A stretch of DNA of 8,509 nt from CAYXXN01 sp964469055 (lineage in GTDB: Bacteria > Acidobacteriota > Thermoanaerobaculia > Multivoradales > JAHEKO01), in contig CAYXXN010000121.1 in the NCBI GenBank assembly GCA_964469055.1, positions 1 to 8,509 of the forward strand, written 5' to 3'. Position 1 is the first letter of the stretch. Every line of letters begins with the position of its first letter. Shown piece after piece: positions 1 to 6,733 of the stretch. Below the pieces are notes generated by a model. It did not search any database. It was not told the DNA's origin and saw only the letters and a program-made list of their open reading frames with translations. Made by a program: the position numbers and the translations under genes.

Positions 1-1
1 C

Positions 2-928
2 GACTATCCGCTGCTCCTCCCGGGCAGCCTGGCGGCGCAGTTCGCACTGTTCGCCAACGAGAGCCCCCGCATCCCGCAGGGTACCGGCGGGCTCTTCTTC
101 CTGTCCGCCGCCGCGGCGCTGGCGCTCGCCGTCCGAGCCCTCGGTTCGTCCGCTAGCTGGACGGCCCTCGCCCCGGCGCTCTTCCTGGTCACGCCGGCGG
201 CGGTGTGGTGGGGTTTCGCCCAGTGCGCGGACGTGCCGCTCGCCTATCTGCTGGTGGCCTGCGGGACGCTGCTGGCGCTCCAGCTGCCCGTCGATCGTCC
301 GGCACCCGTGCCTCCAGCTCTCGCCGGTTTCCTACTCGGGTTGCTGCCGTGGGCGAAGAACGAGGGACTCCTGCTCGCCGGCGCGCTCGCTGGGCTGTTC
401 GCCGCTTGCACGGCGACGAGCCCCGCCGGACGACGTCGCCTCGCATTCGTCGTCGCCGGCGCACTTCCGGGCGGCATCGCCGTCGGCCTCATGCGTCTGT
501 TCTGGGCTCCCCACACCGACCTCGGCCATTTCGCCAGCGGCGTGGTCAGCCGGCTCGTCGACGGCTCCCGCTGGCAGGTCGTGCTGAGTGCCTTCCGGGA
601 TCGACTGGATCCGCTGCGCGGCTTCGCGGATTGGGGCGTCGTCTGGCCCCTCGCCGCCCTCGCCATCCTCGTGACGTCGCTCTCTCCCGCCCGCCGGCGG
701 CCGGGGCTCGCCTTCCTCCTGGGCGCCCTGGGGCTCCTCTGGGTGACGTGGCTCGGGGTGTTCCTCGGCACGCCGAACGACCCCGATTGGCAGATCCGTA
801 CGGCCCTCGATCGTTTGTTGCTGCAGCTCCTGCCGCTGACGCTCGCGGTGGGCTTCGGCGGCCTCGGCGACTCGGCGCCGAGCCGGACCTCCACTCCCCA
901 CGCGGCCGGCGGGTCAGCGGAACCGTGA
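2..928 (+). CDS. GT39/ArnT-like membrane glycosyltransferase, C-terminal part (5' partial)
   Basis: The reading frame is open from the window edge to the TGA at 926-928, so the start lies outside and 308 residues are visible. The fragment opens with DYPLLLPG and then alternates hydrophobic helices with short loops: about eight predicted membrane segments, near fragment residues 28-50, 53-70, 76-95, 104-135, 140-162, 215-235, 242-262 and 278-297. A Tyr-Pro-rich loop of this kind and the loop WAKNEGLLL (a K-N-E-G motif) are typical of GT-C fold enzymes of the GT39/ArnT-like group, which move a sugar from a polyprenyl-phosphate donor to an acceptor on the outer face of the cytoplasmic membrane. 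The N-terminal loop with the catalytic Asp/Glu is not visible. Substrate and acceptor cannot be read from sequence. The stop overlaps a possible GTG start of the next gene (GTGA), which suggests translational coupling. The family call is fairly secure; the exact role is unknown. Confidence 0.75.
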   Translation, partial: DYPLLLPGSLAAQFALFANESPRIPQGTGGLFFLSAAAALALAVRALGSSASWTALAPALFLVTPAAVWWGFAQCADVPLAYLLVACGTLLALQLPVDRPAPVPPALAGFLLGLLPWAKNEGLLLAGALAGLFAACTATSPAGRRRLAFVVAGALPGGIAVGLMRLFWAPHTDLGHFASGVVSRLVDGSRWQVVLSAFRDRLDPLRGFADWGVVWPLAALAILVTSLSPARRRPGLAFLLGALGLLWVTWLGVFLGTPNDPDWQIRTALDRLLLQLLPLTLAVGFGGLGDSAPSRTSTPHAAGGSAEP

Positions 929-930
929 CG

Positions 931-2571
931 ATGCTCCCGTCCAACCTGACGCCTCTCTGCCGGCGACCATGCTTCTGGGCGGCGGTCCTCGTCGGCGTCC
1001 TGCTGCGCTCGGTCGGCCTGTTCCAGCAGGTGATCGTCGGCGACGAGCAGCACGCCTTCCGTTTCGCCCTCGAGCACTCGCTCCGGCAGGCGCTCGTCGA
1101 GTACTCCGACACCGCCAACTCGCCACCCCTCAACGCCTGGCTGCGACTGTTGCTGGACCTCGGTTGGCCGCCCTCGGAGTTGGCCCTGCGCGTGCCCGTG
1201 CTGGCGGCGGGGCTCGCGATGCTCTTGCTGGTGCCGCGCTGGATCGCCCGCCGGGTCGACCCTCGCACGGCCGTGTGGGTCGCCTGGCTGCTCGCCACCT
1301 CGCCCTTGCTGGTCTTCCACAGCCGCTTCATGCGGCCGTACATGCCGTACGCGTTGGTCACCGCGATGGCGGCCGGAGCGTTCTTCGACTGGCGGCAGGA
1401 CGGTCGCCTGCGGCAGGGTTTGGCGTACGCTGGGCTCGGTGCGCTCGCCGTCTATCTCCATCTGCTGGCGGCGCCCTTCGTCCTGGCGCCCTTCGCCTGG
1501 TTGGCGCTGGAGGCTGCACTTCCCGGCCGACGAGTCGTGCCGCCAAGGCGCCAATCGATGGTGGTCGCGGGGCTCCTCGGTGGCCTGCTGATCCTCTTCT
1601 TGATGCCGGCCTGGGCGAGCATCGAGGACCTGCTGGCGCGCCGCCGGCAGCCGCTGGAGCTGGGATGGCGGGACTTCGCGGCCGTACCCATCCGATTGAG
1701 CGGCTCCGGCGTCGGCTGGCTCACACTGCTGTTCTGCGCCTTGGCGCTCTACGGTGGCTTCCACCTGGCCAGGAGCCGCCCGGTCCTCCTGCGCTACGGC
1801 CTCTGCCTCGTCGCCGTGCAAATGTTGACGATTCCCCTCCTCTCCCCGCGTTACATCGCCAACGGACTGATCTTCAGCCGCTACCTGCTGCCGGTACTGG
1901 CGCCGCTGCTGCTCGCCGTCGGCGTCGGCTTGGCGACGGCGCCCACCGCTCGCCTGACGGTCGCCTGGCGCCTCGCTGGCGCCGGCTTCCTCGCGGCGAG
2001 TTTCTTCCTGGGGCCGCTGGCCGACCCCGAGTTCTATCGCAACCCGTTCGCGGTGCGTCCCGCGGCGCTCCTGCGCCACCGCCCGGGCGGCGAGGGCGGG
2101 CCGGTCCCCGACCTCTACGGGCGGCTGCAGCACGGCCCACCCGGCGCGGTCATCGAAGCTCCGACGCGGCCGTCCGAGGTCTACTTGCCGAGGCTGGCTC
2201 GCTATCAGCACCTTCACCGCCGCCCGGCCCTGCTGTCGCCCGGCAGCGAGGCTCTTTCGGACCCACGGCTCGGCCTGCGCTCGGTCGTGGCCCTCGAACC
2301 CGAGCGCCTGCTCGCCTCGCGGGCGGCCTTCCTGGTCGTTCACCGAGATTGGCGGCGCGAGCTCGGCCCGGGAGGCCGTCTCGGCCCCTCGGCGCCGCCG
2401 GAGCTGGGACGCGACACGCGCCGCGAGCTGGCCGACTTCCGACGGCAGGCGCATGGACTGGTCCGCGTGCTGGAGGCGACGTGGGGTCCTCCTGATTTCG
2501 CCGACGATCAGCTCGCGACCTGGGACCTCGAACGTGTCCGCCAGGCGATCCAGGTCCCCGATGCTCGTTAG
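931..2571 (+). CDS. GT39/ArnT-like membrane glycosyltransferase
   Basis: A 546-residue integral membrane protein with the GT-C layout. A first helix at residues 13-31 is followed by a periplasmic loop with GDEQHAF (D38/E39), the acidic motif that in this superfamily supplies the catalytic base. A conserved-type loop FHSRFMRPYMPYAL lies at 129-142, further helices at about 88-102, 113-128, 137-150, 163-190, 209-226, 258-279 and 288-304, and the helix FSRYLLPVLAPLLLAVG at 315-331 is typical of GT39-like proteins. Residues from about 363 to the end form a soluble tail. The predicted role is transfer of a sugar from a polyprenyl-phosphate carrier to an envelope lipid, glycan or protein. I chose ATG 931. 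GTG 925, two codons upstream and overlapping the previous stop as GTGA, is equally possible, and neither has a strong Shine-Dalgarno sequence. It is a distant relative of the upstream gene rather than a recent duplicate. The 3' end overlaps the next gene by 11 bases. Confidence 0.8.
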   Translation: MLPSNLTPLCRRPCFWAAVLVGVLLRSVGLFQQVIVGDEQHAFRFALEHSLRQALVEYSDTANSPPLNAWLRLLLDLGWPPSELALRVPVLAAGLAMLLLVPRWIARRVDPRTAVWVAWLLATSPLLVFHSRFMRPYMPYALVTAMAAGAFFDWRQDGRLRQGLAYAGLGALAVYLHLLAAPFVLAPFAWLALEAALPGRRVVPPRRQSMVVAGLLGGLLILFLMPAWASIEDLLARRRQPLELGWRDFAAVPIRLSGSGVGWLTLLFCALALYGGFHLARSRPVLLRYGLCLVAVQMLTIPLLSPRYIANGLIFSRYLLPVLAPLLLAVGVGLATAPTARLTVAWRLAGAGFLAASFFLGPLADPEFYRNPFAVRPAALLRHRPGGEGGPVPDLYGRLQHGPPGAVIEAPTRPSEVYLPRLARYQHLHRRPALLSPGSEALSDPRLGLRSVVALEPERLLASRAAFLVVHRDWRRELGPGGRLGPSAPPELGRDTRRELADFRRQAHGLVRVLEATWGPPDFADDQLATWDLERVRQAIQVPDAR

Positions 2572-2635
2572 CGGAGAAGGCGGCCGTCGCCGGGGTCTCC
2601 TCGCGCTGGCCCAGGCTGGCGTCCTGGCGGCCGCC
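2561..2635 (+). other. Predicted lipoprotein signal peptide with Tat-like n-region
   Basis: The first codons of the AlkP-superfamily gene encode MLVSGEGGRRRGLLALAQAG followed by VLAAAC. The cluster of three arginines, the uncharged core and a Cys preceded by three small residues fit a signal peptidase II site, although position -3 is Ala rather than the favoured Leu. The RRRGLL stretch also resembles a twin-arginine signal, so export could be by Sec or Tat. A longer start at 2453 would bury this leader behind 36 extra residues and is unlikely. Confidence 0.6.
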
Positions 2636-5193
2636 TGCGGTCGAGGCGAGCTGCCCCGCCTGGCTCGCTGGATCGAGGAGCCCGCCCGGCGGGAGCTGCC
2701 CCTGGCGGAGCTCGGCGAGGCCGTGCCGATTGCCACCTGGTCGTTCGCGCTCGCCGCCGAGGGCGAGGAGGGTTGGAAGACCGCGGCGTCGGCATCGGCG
2801 TCGGACGATGGCCTTCGCCTGGGCATGGGCCCGCAGGGAACCGCCGCACTGTGGCGACGGGTCGAGATCGACGCCGGCGCCGTCGACGAGATGGTGGTCG
2901 ACCTGGGGCACCGTTGGTTCGGCCGCATGCGACTCTCCTGGGCGGCGCCCGGAGAGCCGATGCGAGCCGAGCGCAGCGTGCTCGCCGGCCCGTCGCACGA
3001 GGCGACGCCCTCCGCGTCCGTTTTCCAACTGCGGGGGCACCCGTATTGGCAGGGTCCGATCGGCGCCCTCCAGCTCACGGTCAACCTCGGGCGCCGCGCG
3101 CGGCGTGAGATCGAGCTCGAGCGCCTGACCGCCCGCGCCTGGCGCCTCTCGCCGGACAGGCTGACCTCGGCGAGCACCGGTCCATGGCGAGTCGAGCTCG
3201 GCCACGAGCGCCGCGACGCCCTGGTCGCCCAACCCGGCGAGCCTCGCGCCTGGGAGATCGGCGATCCGGCGGGCCGCCGACTGGTCTTCGGCTTCGGCGC
3301 CCAGCCCCTGCGGAGCGGTCGGGTCGTCTTCCGGGTGTGGACCGAGGAGGCCGGCGAGCGGGCCCTGCTCTGGGAAGCCGCCGTCGGTCGGGGCGCCTTG
3401 CCGGACGATCGGTGGCACCAGGCGACTCTGGCGCTTCCCAGCGGCCGGCCGGCTGTGCGGCTCCTCTTCGGCGCGACTTACCAGGGCGGTGTCGAGCAGA
3501 TCGGGGCCGTCGGTTTCTGGAGCAGCCCCGAGCTGGTGCCGCCGAGCGCGGGCGGCGAGGCTCCCGACATCGTCCTGATCTCCATCGACACCCTACGCGC
3601 CGATCGCCTCTCACTCTACGGCTACCGCCGGTCGACCTCGCCGCGACTCGACGCCTGGGCGCGGGAGGCCGTCGTCTTCGAGAAGGTCGTGACCAGCGCG
3701 CCCTGGACCCTGCCCGCGCATCTGTCTTTGTTCACCGGCCTCGACGCCCTGCACCACGGTGNNNNNNNNNNCCGCTCCTGGCCGAGCGACTGCGGGCGGC
3801 CGGCTATCAGACCCTGGCGGTGACGGGCGGGGGCTACCTCGCCCCCGCGTTCGGCCTCGACCGCGGCTTCGAGCGCTACCGCTGGTGGCCCGAGCACACC
3901 GCCGACGAGGAGCTCGCCGAGGGCGTGCGGACCGCTCTCGCCTGGCTCGAGGAACCGCCGCGACGACCCTTCTTCCTCTTCTTCCACACCTACGAGACGC
4001 ACTATCCATACCGGGCGCGCCAGCCGTACTTCGCGCGCTTCGCCACCGGCGTCGACCCGCAGCCCTACGATTCGCTCGCCTATGTCACGGTCCCGCCGGA
4101 GCCTGCCAACGGCTTCCTGCTCTCCAAGGAGTGGCGTCTCGGCGGAGAGCCCCTCGACCCGCACCAAACGGAGATCCTCGGGGCGCTGTACGACAGCGGC
4201 ATCGCCTACACCGACGCCGAGCTGGCCCCCCTGCTCGAGCGCCTGGCGGCCGGCGAGGCCGGCCGTCGCACGGTGGTCGCGATCACCTCGGACCACGGTG
4301 AGACGTTGGGCGAAAACGGTCTCGCCGGCCACGCCTATCTCGACGACGGCAACGCTCTGGTGCCCCTCGTCCTGCGCCTGCCCGGCGGCGCGCACCCGGG
4401 TCGCGTCACGCAGCAGACGCGACTCGTCGACCTGGTGCCCACCCTACTCGAGCTGTCCGGGGTCGGCCAGACCACGGACCTGGACGGTCGCTCGCTGCTA
4501 CCGCTGGTCCAGGGCGGCGGCGCCGAGCGTCGCCCGGCCTGGACCTACGCCTCGTTCTCCAACCGCGGCGTGGCGCTGCGGCTCGACAACCGTCTGAAGT
4601 ACCTGTGGAACAACGGCGCCTGGCCCCCCCTGCACGGGCGCGAGGCGCTCTTCGACCTGGTGGCCGACCCACAAGAAAGAACGGCTCTGGTAAGGGATCC
4701 GCGTTCGGACGGTCTGCGCGAAGATGTCACGGCGGCGCTGGCCGAGGTTGCCGGCGCGGTCCGGTTGCGCTTCGCCAACGGCGGCGCCACCGCTTTCTCT
4801 GGCCAGCTGGTCGGCGGTGCCCTGCAGCCAGCGCGGGTCAAGTCGCCGCGCCTGCCGGCGGGCGCCTTGCGATGGGAAGGTCCGCGACAGGCGGCGTTCC
4901 GCGTGCCGGCCGGGAGCGCCTTCGTGCTGCTGATCGAGAATCCCACCGGCGCCGAGCTCGAGTTGCGCCTCGAGCCGGACTTCACCGCCACGCTGGCCCT
5001 CGCCGATCTCGCTATACCCTGGCGCGCCCTCCTCGAGCACGGCCGCTGGCGGCTCGCCGCGGCCGGCGAACCCGCCGGTGCAGCGGAGGTGAGCGTCTCC
5101 TGGAACCGCTCCTTCGGTTGGTCGGCTGCCGACCCCGCCGCCGCCGACTCCGCCCTACGCGAGCAGTTGAAAGCGCTCGGCTACGTCGAGTAG
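2561..5193 (+). CDS. Sulfatase/alkaline-phosphatase superfamily lipoprotein (interrupted by N gap)
   Basis: ATG 2561 gives a lipoprotein-type leader: three Arg (GGRRRG), a hydrophobic stretch, then VLAAAC as a plausible lipobox, so the protein is probably anchored at the cell surface or in the periplasm. About 300 beta-rich residues follow and resemble carbohydrate-binding or jelly-roll modules. The PF00884-type domain starts near residue 335 with PDIVLISIDTLRAD (metal ligand D343). The active-site loop is SAPWTLPAHLSLFTG, with T383 where sulfatases have Cys or Ser (C-x-P-x-R). After the gap come HTYETHYPY (about nt 3985-4011), SDHGE (Asp-His metal pair at nt 4291-4296) and GHAYL (His at nt 4330). 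A further beta-rich module (about nt 4740-5150) precedes the tail LREQLKALGYVE. The frame differs by one across the Ns, so roughly 15-20 residues are missing and the gap length is wrong. The enzyme may be a sulfatase, phosphodiesterase or phosphotransferase. Its place after two GT39-like genes suggests work on a surface glycan or glycolipid. Confidence 0.8.
3762..3771. other. Assembly gap (ten Ns) inside the AlkP-superfamily gene
   Basis: Ten consecutive N characters lie just after the codons for DALHHG and just before PLLAERLRAAGYQT. The upstream half reads in the frame of nt 2561 and the downstream half in the frame of nt 3772, which differ by one position. For an intact gene the real gap must therefore be two more than a multiple of three. 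Relatives usually have some 15-20 residues between these two landmarks, so the true gap is probably several tens of bases and ten Ns is a placeholder. Confidence 0.95.
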
Positions 5194-5206
5194 CGCCGCG
5201 TCAACC
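5194..5206. other. Short convergent intergenic gap
   Basis: Only 13 bases separate the TAG of the plus-strand AlkP-superfamily gene from the TGA of the minus-strand subtilase. I saw no stable hairpin with a T-tract here or in the flanking coding ends, so termination for either operon, if Rho-independent, is not evident. Confidence 0.8.
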
Positions 5207-6733
5207 TCAGGGAACGGTCTGCGACCACTCGCTGGTGTCGCCAGACTCGAAGCCGTCGTCGAAGATACCGACACACAGATCGGGTGACGGAAGTGCCGCC
5301 CGGATCGAGCCCCAACCGTACGTGTTGTTCGGGACCTCCGAATCGGGGATCCCCCCGCACACTTGACCCGTGACATCACCCGGGATCGCCGTCTCGCGGA
5401 TGTGCTGCTCGAGGGCGTCGATCTCGCCGGCCAGGCAGTTCTCGGCGGAGATGTTGAGGGCGACCAACCCGGCAACGTGGGGACCAGCCATGCTGGTTCC
5501 GTCCAAGAAGCTGTAGCCACCTCCGGGCACGCTCGAGCGGATGTTCACGCCCGGGGCGGAGACGTCGGGCTTCAGCCGATTGCTGCCGTCCACCGTCACC
5601 GGGCCGCGGGAGCTGAAGGGCGCAATAAAGTCGGAGGAGTTGACGGCTCCCACCGAGAAACTCGCATCGTAGATGGCCGGTGGGTCCTCTACCGACGAAC
5701 AGCCGGAGCCGGTGTTGCCGGCGGATGCCACGACCATGATGCCAGCGGCGCGAACGTTCTCGACGATCGCCTGGAGAATCGTCTCGTCGCTGCAGCCCTC
5801 GCCATCCGTGCAGATCCAGGAGTTGTTGATCACGTGAGGCGCCAGATCGGGGCGTGGGTTCTCGTTGTTTAGGTCGGTGGGGGCGATGAAGAACTGAAAA
5901 CACTCCGTGTAGGTGGTCGGCGTGCCATTGCCCTGGTCCATGTTGCGACAACCGATCCAGCGGGCGCCCGGTGCCATGCCGATCCGGTTACTGCCGCCGT
6001 CGTCGCCCACCATCGTCCCCATGGTGTGCGTGCCGTGACCGAAGTCGTCGCACGGCTCCGGCGAGTTGGCGCCACAGGAGCCGCCGCCGGAATGGATCGC
6101 GTCGTGCCAGTTGTAGTTGTGGTCGGCGGTACTCCCGTTCCAGCCGCGATACTGGTCGATCAGCGCCGGGTGGTTCCAATCGTAGCCAGTGTCCTCGCCT
6201 GCGACCACGACGTTCTGGCCCGTGAACCCAGCGTCCCAGAAGGTCAGTACCCCTACTTGAAGCAGGTTCGGTTCGATGCCCGCGGGCGTCCGCTCGGGCT
6301 CAGGCGTGGCAGGCAGTCGCAGCGGCACCCGCGGGTTGGCTGCCACGCGAGCCACGTCGTCCCGCTGCGCCATCGTTTCGACCACCCCCCGGTCGCCGCG
6401 CACCCAGATCGCATTCACCACCCAGTACGGTTGGTGCTCGACGCCTCGCCCCATCAGCTCCGCCAAGACCGGACCCTGCGTGCGCTCCGCGACCTCGGTC
6501 AACCGCTCGTAGACCCATTGCCCCTTCTCGAGCTTCGTGGGCAGGTCGGAAGCGCCCGCCAGGTCCGCCTGGGCGACCAGCACGACCAGGAACTCCGCCT
6601 GCGCGCTGCCGCCGGTGTTGGCGAGCACCCAGGGGTCCACCTTGCCGATCCACGCAGGCTCCTGGGCAGCGGGCAGCGGGGCGATTCCGGCAACTAGGCC
6701 GAGGGCGAACACGAACTGACCGCGAATCCTCAT
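5207..6733 (-). CDS. Secreted S8 family subtilisin-like serine protease (bacillopeptidase F type)
   Basis: The protein has 508 residues. A signal peptide (MRIRGQ, hydrophobic core 7-20, cleavage near A22/A23) leads into an inhibitor-I9-like propeptide of about residues 24-140, with the FLVVLVAQADL start and an RDDVARVAANP end typical of bacillopeptidase F-like precursors. The catalytic domain carries the full triad: D181 in GEDTGYDWNHP, H233 in FGHGTHTMG and S414 in DGTSMAGPHVAG. The oxyanion Asn is probably N303 in VINNSW. Ten cysteines, several closely paired in sequence (220/228, 262/278, 308/314), suggest disulfides and an extracellular location. The C-terminus ends in IFDDGFESGDTSEWS, a short tail I recognise from other secreted proteins of Acidobacteria-like genomes. 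The start is firm: ATG at 6733 overlaps the upstream glycosyltransferase stop by four bases and has an AGGAG eight bases upstream. By hand count on three lines, GC is about 58-62 percent, well below the neighbouring genes. Confidence 0.93.
   Translation of the reverse strand: MRIRGQFVFALGLVAGIAPLPAAQEPAWIGKVDPWVLANTGGSAQAEFLVVLVAQADLAGASDLPTKLEKGQWVYERLTEVAERTQGPVLAELMGRGVEHQPYWVVNAIWVRGDRGVVETMAQRDDVARVAANPRVPLRLPATPEPERTPAGIEPNLLQVGVLTFWDAGFTGQNVVVAGEDTGYDWNHPALIDQYRGWNGSTADHNYNWHDAIHSGGGSCGANSPEPCDDFGHGTHTMGTMVGDDGGSNRIGMAPGARWIGCRNMDQGNGTPTTYTECFQFFIAPTDLNNENPRPDLAPHVINNSWICTDGEGCSDETILQAIVENVRAAGIMVVASAGNTGSGCSSVEDPPAIYDASFSVGAVNSSDFIAPFSSRGPVTVDGSNRLKPDVSAPGVNIRSSVPGGGYSFLDGTSMAGPHVAGLVALNISAENCLAGEIDALEQHIRETAIPGDVTGQVCGGIPDSEVPNNTYGWGSIRAALPSPDLCVGIFDDGFESGDTSEWSQTVP

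Noticed and set aside
205..924. In-frame upstream extension of the second GT39-like gene across the first gene
   Set aside because: The extra 240 residues are Arg/Pro-rich, have no hydrophobic helices, and fully overlap the well-supported first glycosyltransferase in another frame.
2453..2560. Longer ATG start for the AlkP-superfamily lipoprotein
   Set aside because: It would add 36 residues in front of a good lipoprotein leader and overlap the upstream gene by about 120 bases.
244..3177. Very long open frame of almost 1000 codons on the minus strand
   Set aside because: It lies antisense to two membrane protein genes with clear helices and motifs. Its translation is Arg/Gln/Pro-rich without domains, as expected for the complement of high-GC coding sequence.
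3772..3823. Reading the upstream frame through the Ns to a stop at 3821-3823, as a truncated sulfatase
   Set aside because: The conserved sulfatase domain continues in the other frame directly after the Ns, so the apparent truncation comes from the placeholder gap length.
5170..5230. Possible bidirectional terminator between the convergent genes
   Set aside because: I looked for an inverted repeat with a T-run on either strand and found only short, imperfect pairings.
6026..6697. Open plus-strand frame opposite the subtilase
   Set aside because: It is antisense to conserved subtilase catalytic motifs and its translation shows no signal peptide, domain or sensible composition.
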